Origin: Paulinella micropora
Lineage: Eukaryota; Cercozoa; Imbricatea; Euglyphida
Assembly (NCBI GenBank): GCA_009731375.1
Contig: BJOX01000086.1
Coordinates: forward strand, 658,209 to 698,670
Length of the DNA stretch: 40,462 nucleotides
Direction: 5' to 3'
Below, in pieces: positions 18,947 through 26,629 of this stretch. Under the pieces are notes generated by a model. It searched no databases, had not been told where the DNA came from, and worked only from the letters and a program-made list of their open reading frames with translations. The stretch's first letter is position 1. Every line of letters begins with the position of its first letter. Position numbers and translations under genes: made by a program.

Positions 18947-20086
18947 ATGATGATCGATCAACTGGCAAGGTACGCGGATCAGGAGAGACAGACGCCTACT
19001 TTATACCGGTCTCGGGAGGAATTCGAGGAGGATGGTGCAGAAGCCACGGTAGACGACATAGCGGGCAAGGCGACGGATGAACAAATCAAGGAGGAAACAG
19101 ATAAGGCTCGGGCGGCCTTGCGGGAACAGGCAAAGCAGTGGCAGGGAGGTGAAAAGTCCAAGGAGGACGTCTTGGCGATGACGGATCAACACATGGAAGT
19201 GTTTGGACCATTGGAGGGAGGTTCGGTCAAGCACCACACTGCAAGGTTCTATAGAAAGATGGGGCAGGAGGTATCAGGAATAGGACGGCCTTCTCGACTC
19301 AGCTATCACGAGGATAGGATTGCCAGGGAGATGAAGGCGGAATTGTTGGAGAAGGGGCTGATAGAGGAGCGGTTGTCAGAATACTCCTCGCCGGTGCGGA
19401 TGGCGCCGAAGCCAGATGGCACATTGCGGATGTGCATAAACTACTGGAAGATCCATCAGATCATAAAGAAGATCGAAACGCCGGTGCCGGATGTGCGGCG
19501 AGGGGTGGAAGTATTGCGGAAGGCAAAAATATATTCCACTCTGGATCTGAAAAGCGGGTTTTGGCAAATTCAATTGGCGGAGGAAAGCCGATACCTCACG
19601 GCATTCATGCTGGGCATGACGACATATGTCTGGAAGGTTTTGCCGATGGGGCTCAAGGTGGCACCTGGAATCTTCCAGAAGGCGATGACCGAGATGTTGG
19701 GACACAAATTTCGGGACGAGGAATTTGCCTTCAAACATGGCGACACGTCAAAGTATGCCTTTGCATACTTGGATGATGTCATTATATACTCTAACTCGGT
19801 GGAAGAGCATATGGAACATCTCAGGGATATCATGCGGCGGATTAAGGAGTTCGGTTTCCGGCTTAATGCCAAGAAGTGCCACTTCATGCAAAACGGATCC
19901 AATATCTGGGGTACGACATTGAGAATGGCACGTGCACCATCGCGGCTAAGAAACGAGAGGCACTGGCGGACATGCCAATACCGCAGAACAAATCCGATCT
20001 ACATTCGTTCGTGTCGTTGGCACAGTATTACGGGGAGTTTATCCCGAACTTTGCTAATCGGGCGGAGCCCATACGGAGACACATGA
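18947..20086 (+). CDS. Reverse transcriptase, Gypsy-like
   Basis: A 379-codon frame; genuine RT to about residue 318. Motifs: KGLIEERLSEYSSPVRM and PDGTLRMCINYWKIH (fingers, residues 136-170), YSTLDLKSGFWQIQL (first catalytic Asp, residue 200), FMLGMTTYVWKVLPMGL and APGIFQKAM (residues 220-247), AYLDDVIIYS (catalytic YLDD, residues 274-277) and FGFRLNAKKCHFM. The catalytic residues look intact. After QNGSN (about 19905) reading must change phase to the next frame; the remainder of this frame is shadow. Confidence 0.93.
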   Translation: MMIDQLARYADQERQTPTLYRSREEFEEDGAEATVDDIAGKATDEQIKEETDKARAALREQAKQWQGGEKSKEDVLAMTDQHMEVFGPLEGGSVKHHTARFYRKMGQEVSGIGRPSRLSYHEDRIAREMKAELLEKGLIEERLSEYSSPVRMAPKPDGTLRMCINYWKIHQIIKKIETPVPDVRRGVEVLRKAKIYSTLDLKSGFWQIQLAEESRYLTAFMLGMTTYVWKVLPMGLKVAPGIFQKAMTEMLGHKFRDEEFAFKHGDTSKYAFAYLDDVIIYSNSVEEHMEHLRDIMRRIKEFGFRLNAKKCHFMQNGSNIWGTTLRMARAPSRLRNERHWRTCQYRRTNPIYIRSCRWHSITGSLSRTLLIGRSPYGDT

Positions 20087-20568
20087 AGGAATTCAAAGGG
20101 GACTGGGCGAACTCGAAGGAGTGGGGACAGGAGGTCTTGGAAGCGATAAATGATTTGCGGGAGACGATTCTGAAGGATCCGTCAACGGAAGATGGAACTG
20201 TTCTGAGGCTGCCGGACTTTGAGGCACCCTTTATTCTGGATACGGACGCGTCGGCCTACGCGATAGGAGGAGTGCTTCAGCAAGCGGACGAAAAGGGGCG
20301 ATTGCGACCGGTAATGTTTCTTAGCCGACGGATGTCGAGTGCGGAAAGGCAATACTGCACCAGACAACGGGAGGCATTGACTATTGTCTGGGGCTTCAAG
20401 CGGCTGCGGGAATATTTATGGGGGGCGAAGGAAACGAGAGTGAGAACGGATCACAACAACCTGCGGTGGTTGATGTCACAGGACCATACGCGACGGTTAG
20501 CGCGGTGGCAACAGGAGTTGTCGGAATATGACTTCCAGATAGAGTCAAGGGAAAGGATAATTTTTTAG
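19876..20568 (+). CDS. RT thumb/connection and RNase H, Gypsy-like
   Basis: A 230-codon frame picking up where the RT frame fails: KRIQYLGYDIENG (residues 6-18), then the connection, then RNase H with FILDTDASAYAIGG (Asp124), YCTRQREALTIVWGF (Glu166) and VRTDHNNLRWLM (Asp192). All three acidic residues are present. The usual RNase H end G-K-D-N-x-x-A-D occurs as GKDNFLADHQSRS in another phase at about 20553-20592, so another 1-nt shift lies just upstream of it. Confidence 0.92.
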   Translation: MPLHAKRIQYLGYDIENGTCTIAAKKREALADMPIPQNKSDLHSFVSLAQYYGEFIPNFANRAEPIRRHMKEFKGDWANSKEWGQEVLEAINDLRETILKDPSTEDGTVLRLPDFEAPFILDTDASAYAIGGVLQQADEKGRLRPVMFLSRRMSSAERQYCTRQREALTIVWGFKRLREYLWGAKETRVRTDHNNLRWLMSQDHTRRLARWQQELSEYDFQIESRERIIF

Positions 20569-21508
20569 CGGATCACCAGTCTCGGTCTGCGGGCACGGCA
20601 GGGGGTGAGGGATCACGGGGGAAGACGGAGGTGGAACAACAACAACACCAGGCGCCAGAGGTGTTCACGGTCAAACCGATATGGGATGGGGAGAAGCGGA
20701 AAGGGATGAACCTGACGCGATTTAGGTTCACCACGGCGGCGGCAGTCTTGACGGTATGGGGATTCATGGACTTTGAACAGAATTATTAAAGCGTGAACCA
20801 GATTTTGAAGATAAGAAGCCGATGAACGGTATGATATACGCTGAGGAGGTGTCGGCAGCGTACAAGTTTCGTACGTCGGGGGGAGGAGAAAAACAGGAAC
20901 ATGAGAGGGACCTCAGGTTGTATGAGGCGGCTAGTAAGGCACCACGAGAGTGTTGTGAGGAACACGAGGACCAATGCGCGAAGGACAGTCTCGAAGAATA
21001 CGAGTGGGACGCGGCGTTGCACGCGGAAAGGGAGACGGAGGAGATGGAAACGCCAAGGTTTCCATGGCGGCAGTTGCCAATGGTCGGCAATGTAGTGGTC
21101 AGCCCTAGGGCAGACGTGGAACAACTGTTACCGGAACAGGAGGACGTGACGGTGTTGGAGAACACGCATCCCAGCCGGGTGGCTTTGGACTTGGAGGCGG
21201 ATACGCAAATCAAGTTTGCTTCGGTGGACAAGTTTCGGAGCCTGACGAGCGAGGCGAAGGAATTCAAGGCACTGATCCAACACGTGAAGAACCCGACGCC
21301 GGAAACGCGTACTGAGGCAGTGAAGCGGCAACTGAAGACGCACATGTATTCGGATGGGCTGATCTGGTATATGGGGACGGACGGCAGACACAAGGAAAAC
21401 CCGGAAAGGTGGACAGTGTGGGTACCACCGGCATTACGGCATGCGATTATGATCGGGGCACATAACTGTCCCATGCAAAGTCATCCAGGAGAAGTTCCTA
21501 TTTCTTAA
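20569..21508 (+). pseudogene. Linker and integrase N-terminal zinc finger, cut by MITE
   Basis: After RNase H a linker continues in another phase (EVFTVKPIWDGEKRKG, FTTAAAVLTVWGFMDF) until TAA near 20787. Then a 228-codon frame (20822-21508) carries an acidic segment and, near its end, LKTHMYSDGLIWYM and LRHAIMIGAHNCPMQSHPG, the two-His half of the integrase HHCC finger. Coding stops making sense at 21490, where a foldback MITE begins; the Cys half resumes on the far side at 21787. At about 300 codons, the RNase H-to-integrase linker is longer than usual. Confidence 0.8.
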
Positions 21509-21700
21509 GTACAACGAACAATGACTTCAAGCGCTTTGATCTCAGTCAATATTTGCATCTACAGCCTGTGTTATGGCCCATTAGAAAGCTCTTGATAAGA
21601 GCTTTCAAATGAGCCATTACACAAGCCACACAAATCAGAACCGGCCGAGAACGAATTGTTTGAAGTCATTGATTGTTGTACTTAAGGACAAGGAACTTCT
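21490..21700. mobile_element. 211-bp foldback MITE inserted in the integrase
   Basis: The ends are perfect 10-bp inverted repeats (AGAAGTTCCT ... AGGAACTTCT). These extend inward as CTTAAGTACAAC-A-CAATGACTTCAA with few mismatches, and the centre has GAAAGCTCTT-GAT-AAGAGCTTTC (21584-21606). The element is near-palindromic overall. CAGG flanks both sides (21486-21489 and 21701-21704; a fifth base A also matches), the likely target duplication. Element plus one CAGG is 215 bp, which moves the downstream reading by exactly the phase change seen between the two halves of the integrase. Confidence 0.9.
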
Positions 21701-22262
21701 CAGGATTGGAAAGGATGAAGTGGTCGTTGACAAGGAAGTTCTACTGGGGAAGTATGAGTAAGGATGTGGAACGATTCATCAACGGCTGCGCACCGTGCCA
21801 GAGGGCCAAGATGCCATATGACGCAACCAAGGGTTTGCTGGGGCATTACGAGGTCACGAGCGACATTTTCGAAACAATCCACATCGACTAGGTGGGCCCT
21901 CTACCGGAAGCGGGCGACGGGGGGTTCAAGTACATACTTACGGCCATTGACAGGGCGTCGAATTACGTGATCACCGTGACGGTATCACTAAGGACGAGAC
22001 CAAGGAAACGACCGCTAAGGCTCTGATCGATCACGTTTTCTGCAGGATCGGAGTTCCAAGGAAGATCATATCAGACAGAGGGAGTTCGTTCATCAACTGG
22101 CTCTCGAACGAACTCAGTGCATATTTTGGGTTTCAATGGAACTACGTTACGGCATACAACCCAATGGCAAACGGGAAAATCGAGCGAATGCACAAGACGA
22201 TGAAGGCGTCCTTGAAAATCTATTGCCAGAACAACCAGAAGATGTACGGTGCAGGCTTTTAC
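21673..22262 (+). pseudogene. Integrase zinc finger (Cys half) and catalytic core
   Basis: The frame to 21891 holds RKFYWGSMSKDVERFINGC and CAPCQRAK (zinc ligands), then FETIHID with the first catalytic Asp, followed directly by TAG (21889-21891) before VGPLPEAGDGGFKYI in the same phase. Further on, in a shifted phase, RIGVPRKIISDRGSSF gives the second Asp (about 22074) and PMANGKIERMHKTMK the Glu (about 22180). The catalytic DDE triad is therefore present, spread over at least two phases and one stop. Not functional as assembled. Confidence 0.88.
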
Positions 22263-23463
22263 GTTTGCGGTTAACAACTTGGTCTCCTCGTCTTTAGGAG
22301 GAAGTGTGCGGCTTTGCCCGAATCAACTGGTACATGGAATGGTATTGAACACACCTACGGATCGCTTCAAGGACACTGCTTTATATGACCCGACGGAATG
22401 GATGGCATGCCGCCTGCGGGCAATAGCGGAGGCTGAGCACATCGTCCGGAAGCAGCGCGAGGCTGCTATGAGGAGGAAGGACGATAAGGGGCAGCAAAAG
22501 TTCCGACATGTGGAATTCAACGTGGGAGACACGGTCTTGTTGTACGTCCCGGGCATCCCGGTGGGTGTGTCGGCGAAGTTGTACGAAAAGTGGCAGGGGC
22601 TGTATCAGGTGGTGCAGCAAACTGCGGCATACAACTACAAAATCCTCCATCAGCGAACGGCAAAAGAGCAGATCGTGCATGTACGACTGCTGGTCAAGTT
22701 CTCACCGTTTTTATTGGATTACGAGACGGACGCGCAGGCACTGGCGCGCACGACGGATGACTGGGGCAACCCGACACCTTTGCTTACTCGTTCGCAGCGT
22801 GCGGAGGAGCTGGCGAGGTTGAGGGACCAGCTCCTGTACGAACCGGAAGAGGAGGAGAAACAAAGATTTTGGGATGCAATTACGGAGCTGGAAACGGGCT
22901 CTCACGAACGGGGATCCAGGAGACAGCGCCAGGAAGGCGAAAGCGTCAACGGCAAGGAGGAAACTAAGGAGCGGAAGGAGGAGCCGGGGAGCTTGGAGGG
23001 AGTGCTACGACAGGAAACAAAGGAGGAGGGGAGAGAGGGGAAGGAGAAGCAGCGACCACCAGAGGGAGGGGACGGAGGTGGATCGCGTCCACAGTCAGAG
23101 AAGTGGTTGGACGACCCGACCAAGATAGATAAAATCCGCTGGAGAGTCGGCAAGTATTATTTGATGCGACCGGCGGACAGAGAGGTCTCGGATGATACGC
23201 TGGATGACTTCTATGTCATGCGGATATTGAGGGTCGGAGGACGTACGAGGTCCAAGGCGGCGGCGGGCATTGTCCCAGTAATGCAGTTCTGGAGGAGCGA
23301 TGATGGGACTAACATGGAAAAGGACAGTCGGTTCAGTCCAGTTTTTCTGGAGAACTGGGGGCAGAAACGGGAGACTTGGGATGTCAGCATCCAGTTGGAT
23401 GACAAGGACCACACGCCCTATACGGTACAATCACGACCTAGGAGGTTCTGGACATACCTTTGA
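22249..23463 (+). CDS. Integrase C-terminal region with long tail
   Basis: A 404-codon frame. Residues 1-45 complete the integrase core (FAFAVNN-like start, LCPNQLVHGMVLNTP). Residues 80-152 resemble the SH3-like DNA-binding end with a GPY/F-related block (FNVGDTVLLYVPG, LYEKWQGLYQVV, VHVRLLVKF). Residues 200-290 are Glu/Lys/Arg/Gly-rich and disordered. Residues 295-380 form a further beta-rich module (IRWRVGKYYLMRPAD, DDFYVMRILRVGG, VPVMQFWRSDDG), of unclear family. It may direct integration to chromatin, as chromodomains do in other Gypsy integrases. A shift near 23455 carries the frame on to 23623. Confidence 0.75.
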   Translation: MQAFTFAVNNLVSSSLGGSVRLCPNQLVHGMVLNTPTDRFKDTALYDPTEWMACRLRAIAEAEHIVRKQREAAMRRKDDKGQQKFRHVEFNVGDTVLLYVPGIPVGVSAKLYEKWQGLYQVVQQTAAYNYKILHQRTAKEQIVHVRLLVKFSPFLLDYETDAQALARTTDDWGNPTPLLTRSQRAEELARLRDQLLYEPEEEEKQRFWDAITELETGSHERGSRRQRQEGESVNGKEETKERKEEPGSLEGVLRQETKEEGREGKEKQRPPEGGDGGGSRPQSEKWLDDPTKIDKIRWRVGKYYLMRPADREVSDDTLDDFYVMRILRVGGRTRSKAAAGIVPVMQFWRSDDGTNMEKDSRFSPVFLENWGQKRETWDVSIQLDDKDHTPYTVQSRPRRFWTYL

Positions 23464-23623
23464 CCTCACGGAAGAGCGACGAATCCCCACTTTCATATGG
23501 GATGAGGTGGAGGAGAGAGGCTGGCCCTTTGAGATTATCGGGGCACCACCGGCAAAGGTGGGATCGAGGGGAAGGAAGCGTCCCTCGGGGCCGGAGCGGA
23601 GGACGAGGAGGGGAAGGAGATGA
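23464..23623 (+). pseudogene. End of the Pol frame after a frameshift
   Basis: In the phase of 23300-23623, after HTFDLTEERRIPTFIWDEV comes ERGWPFEIIGAPPAKV and a basic Arg-rich tail ending RRTRRGRR before TGA. The composition continues the preceding integrase tail, so a 1-nt indel near 23455 is likely. This is probably the true C-terminus of the polyprotein. Confidence 0.55.
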
Positions 23624-23904
23624 GAGGGAGAGAGAGAAAGAAAGGAAGAAAGAGAGACGAGATTCTAAGTGAGTGAGAAAGAGAAGAAGGAAAAGATAAG
23701 AAGATGACCAAACAGGAGTGGTGCGCCCGGGGGAAGCGGCTGAGGATACCAGTGCATCGCTTGATCCTAAAGTGTATGGTATACACTTGGTACGCGCAGG
23801 AGCGCGGGGGCACGGACGTCATCGTCTGAACGGGAATCGGAAAAATCAACCTTTTGGAAAATGATGGGCTAGGTACAGAAACCACGATACTAATAGTGAA
23901 CTTC

Positions 23905-23930
23905 CATGTGCTGGTTATCGACAGCACATG
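23905..23930. other. Perfect 9-bp hairpin
   Basis: CATGTGCTG at 23905-23913 and CAGCACATG at 23922-23930 flank an 8-nt loop. It lies about 280 bp after the end of the coding region. It could form an RNA stem in the element transcript; no role can be shown. Confidence 0.6.
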
Positions 23931-24062
23931 AAAAATGCATGACACACATATGCAAGGGCCATGACACTAATTGTATTCTTTCATGTGCGAAGACGAACAC
24001 ATGATGAAATTACACGACAAAATTAATTACTTCTACCTGTCTCGGAGGATGTTGGGATTTCC

Positions 24063-24496
24063 GCGCAGGGCGCGATGACGGATAGTCTTATCTCGCGCAG
24101 GGCGCGACGATACAATTCCTTTCTGCGCAGGGACGCGATGACAGGCTTATAAGCCTTTGGAGGATCATAATTTTCAACCCGCCGGGGAGCGAGGTCAATG
24201 ACGCTGACTGACTGATCACCCTCACGCTCACTTATTGATATTCACCCGCAGCCTGCGGTGGCTTGACAAAATGTAAGCGTACGGGGTACGAACGGAAAAA
24301 GGATGACGGGAAAGACTGAGAAGATGAAAAGAAAGATGAAGAATGATGAAGAAGAGGAGAAGGCAGGGGGTAATACAAATACACCCACAGGTACCGCGGA
24401 AGGGCAAGAGCCCATATGGCGAGCAAGGCCACGGTGCACTCGGAATGTGCCACTCATGGAATCTATTTTTATTTTGCCGCGCAGGGACGCGAAGAC
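24063..24496 (+). repeat. Dispersed GCGCAGGG(A)CGCGA motifs
   Basis: Four copies at 24063, 24095, 24125 and 24479, the first three about 30 bp apart, each followed by TGAC, CGA or AGAC. The spacing and similarity suggest degraded short tandem units. Confidence 0.7.
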
Positions 24497-24576
24497 GGCG
24501 GAACGCCGACTGGAAAACACTTACCGCTCGGCATGCGGATCTGGATATATATATGCGTGGATAGCAACACGGGCAC

Positions 24577-24602
24577 GGGGGGGGGGGNNNNNNNNNNGGG
24601 GG
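24577..24602. other. Assembly gap in a G-run
   Basis: 11 G precede ten N (24588-24597), then further G. As at 1781-1856 and 9658-9685, the gap sits in a G/C homopolymer. Confidence 0.9.
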
Positions 24603-25081
24603 CAACGAGGAAGACGGAATGTGGGATGGCGGAATAGGGGGAGAGGGGATAGATTATAGGACGGATAGTAGTAGAATGGGATAGATTATAGGTTGGATAG
24701 AATATAGGATGGATAGTAATAGAATTGGATAAATTATAGGTGACTCGGATAGTAATAAATATGGATAGTGTATAAGAGGGTTAAGGAAAGGAATCGGAGG
24801 GGGAAGGATCAACAAGGGGACGATACGGGGCAACAACGGGACGACCTGAAGACAGGGGGACAAAAGGGGGATAACAAACGGGGGAATTGGATGGATAGAC
24901 GGGTAGGTCTATAATTGGTACTTGGGATCGTGTCAAGCATGGAGTGCTGACGCCAGGGGAACGGCGATGGGGGGAAATCAAAGGCTTGGGGGGGCCTTCT
25001 CTCAGCGACGTTTTCGGTCACTTCTGGGCGGCACGACCGGGACTACAACGTCACCTGGGGCCATAAGTTCATAAAAATTTC

Positions 25082-25294
25082 TTCTGACGGGGGTCGATTG
25101 GATAAGGCGGTCACTCCTTCAAATTACCAACCCATTCATTGGCAATTTTCTTATTCTGACGGGGGTCGATTGGATAACGCGGTCACTCCTTCAAATTACC
25201 AACCGATTCATTGGTAATTTTCTTATTCTGACGGGGGTCGATTGGATAAGGCGGTCACTTCTTCAAATTACCAACCGATTCATTGGCAATTTTC
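25082..25294 (+). repeat. Three 72-bp tandem units
   Basis: Units start TTCTGACGGGGGTCGATTGG at 25082, 25154 and 25226, a constant 72-bp period. Each holds CGGTCACT, CCTTCAAATTACCAACC-like sequence and ends near GGCAATTTTC. Only a few substitutions separate them. Three copies without variable spacers rule out a CRISPR-like array. Confidence 0.93.
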
Positions 25295-25704
25295 ACAAGT
25301 CGGCAGTTTCACATGAGAGGGCTCATGTCAAACATAGGCATATCGGTATAAGGAAGCAGAGGGTAATGTGAGGCAGCCACAGTCATAAAGCGGCAGTTTT
25401 TATACGAAGGAATTCGTACAAAACCCTTTTGGGGGGCCGATGGGGCCGAAGATATGGGTAACGGAATTCAACGGATTTTACTCCGGTGGAAACGGAAGTA
25501 TTAATATTTATCCGGGGCTAGTATAGTCCCACACTAGGTGGGAGGGATGATGAGTGAATTTAGGTCGACACGGGAGTGCAATTTTATCCGAGGACATGGG
25601 GTCTGGTCATTGACCGTCACTCGTGATAATTTGTCACATTTTATCCCGGTTTGGATCGGCTGATCGTAACTTGACTTCTCGCGCATCCTGACGAGGGCCC
25701 GCTC

Positions 25705-25719
25705 GAGGGGTAGAGGGGA
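25705..25719 (+). other. Polypurine tract before the 3' LTR
   Basis: GAGGGGTAGAGGGGA lies one to three bases before the 3' LTR. This is the expected plus-strand primer position and independently supports the LTR boundary. Confidence 0.85.
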
Positions 25720-25720
25720 T

Positions 25721-25880
25721 TATGCCGGCCCACCCGGTATATAATGGCATTACCCGATGTTCCGGTCTGTTCGGTTATCCTTGGCTTGGAGAGTACGGAG
25801 TCCCTTCTATGTTAGGTATTCCTCATTCTACAAGTCGTTAGATAGGTATTATATTATTAAATATTTTGGTCTCGGTAACA
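25721..25880 (+). repeat. 3' LTR of the Gypsy-like element
   Basis: Pairs with the 5' LTR at 10743-10908, same ends, 6 bp shorter because ATTAAT is absent after TATATAAT; a handful of substitutions (for example CCTTCTATGTTAGG versus CGTTCTACGTTAAG). The difference shows that some time has passed since insertion. Confidence 0.93.
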
Positions 25881-25990
25881 CAAAGTTTTCAAGTTGCTTC
25901 AAGTCAACAGCCTCCGTCATCAAACGGATCATATACTAAAAGTGTCGGGTTGGCCCCCAAACTCGAAAACCAAACTGAGAAGTTTGGGCA
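25881..25990 (+). repeat. Right flank of the Gypsy insertion, related to 34.1 kb
   Basis: TCAACAGCC...ATCATATACTAAAAGTGTCGGGTTGG and ACTCGAAAACCAAACTGAGAAG resemble 34120-34185 (CATAAACGTGTAGTGTCGGGTTGG, ACTTGAAAATCAAAATTG). Together with 10675-10718 on the left flank it rebuilds a segment matching 34033-34185 without the Gypsy-like element. Confidence 0.65.
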
Positions 25991-26057
25991 GCACCTTCCT
26001 GGATGTTGAGAATTCCCTCCAACCTAGACTTTGAAAGTCGGCCTGTGCCGCGACGAG

Positions 26058-26462
26058 TCATCTTAGGGGCCGATGGGTCACTAGCGCGGAACAAACACAT
26101 GGCTTCAGTGTTGATAACCCCGAGGGTTCGTCACCGTCTGAGACTAGAGCAAGGCCATGGGTGAAGTCCCGAATGGTTCGAGGATCCATTTCATGTGCAG
26201 AATTGCGCGGGGGCCAATAGTACTGCATCAATAGAGTGGGGTGGTGTCGATGGAAATCCATGATAGCCTGATCGAAAGACTCATGGCGTGGGAAGGACCA
26301 GCGGGTCGTCCAGTACCAGTGTCGTGGTTCCATGTGCAAGTTGGTATTGCTCTCGCTTGTACGTGTTGGCCAGAGGAAGAGATGGCGGCCCATGGGGTGA
26401 AGATACGGGTAAGGAGTGGAACGTCGGCAAAAAAGTTGAAATCCACCGATGGGATGAGCCAA
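26058..26462 (-). pseudogene. Probable frameshifted continuation of the protease ORF
   Basis: A 134-codon minus frame with HWYWTTRWSFPRHESFDQ, MDFHRHHPTLLMQYYWPP and DPRTIRDFTHGLALVSDG. The Trp/Tyr/His/Asp content looks coding and unlike the surrounding shadows. It follows the stop of the 800-codon frame by about 170 nt, and parts of the other two phases in between also look coding (VAQNNIPRVERHMVEST). One or more indels probably broke a longer C-terminus. No family recognised. Confidence 0.4.
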
Positions 26463-26629
26463 TTCTCAACTCATGTAAAGGTAGGCGGGTAAACATTAGT
26501 TGTAAGATGGTAGGTACCATCCCTAGTTGCGGTTGACTCAACCATGTGGCGTTCTACGCGTGGAATGTTGTTTTGCGCGACCGTATTGTCAGGCCATAGG
26601 CCCTGGCAAGTGGTGAAGTGTTTGGGGAT

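Larger units (their letters stand above)
23624..25704 (+). other. 3' non-coding region of the Gypsy-like element
   Basis: About 2.1 kb with no coding motif. It includes a purine-rich stretch, a perfect hairpin, four dispersed GCGCAGGG motifs, a gap in a G-run, short GGATAGA-type repeats (24656-24900) and a 72-bp triplicate. Open frames here are short. Confidence 0.6.
10743..25880 (+). mobile_element. 15.1-kb Ty3/Gypsy-like LTR retrotransposon
   Basis: Bounded by two near-identical direct repeats of about 160 bp, with a polypurine tract just inside the right one. Domain order coiled-coil block, gag, protease, RT, RNase H, integrase is that of Ty3/Gypsy (integrase after RNase H). Flanks carry CACAAA at 10737-10742 and 25879-25884, a candidate target duplication if the LTR is read as TATGCC...GGTAA; with TG...CA ends (10745-10908) no duplication is seen. 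Frameshifts and stops show it is inactive as assembled. The size is large for such short LTRs because of the 2.3-kb coiled-coil block and 2.1 kb of 3' non-coding sequence. Confidence 0.92.

Noticed and set aside
20764-21474. Minus-strand open frame of 236 codons
   Set aside because: Antisense to the RNase H-integrase linker; Ser/Leu/Cys-rich without motif.
25082-25294. CRISPR-like array
   Set aside because: The 72-bp units are contiguous with no variable spacers, in a eukaryotic retroelement context.
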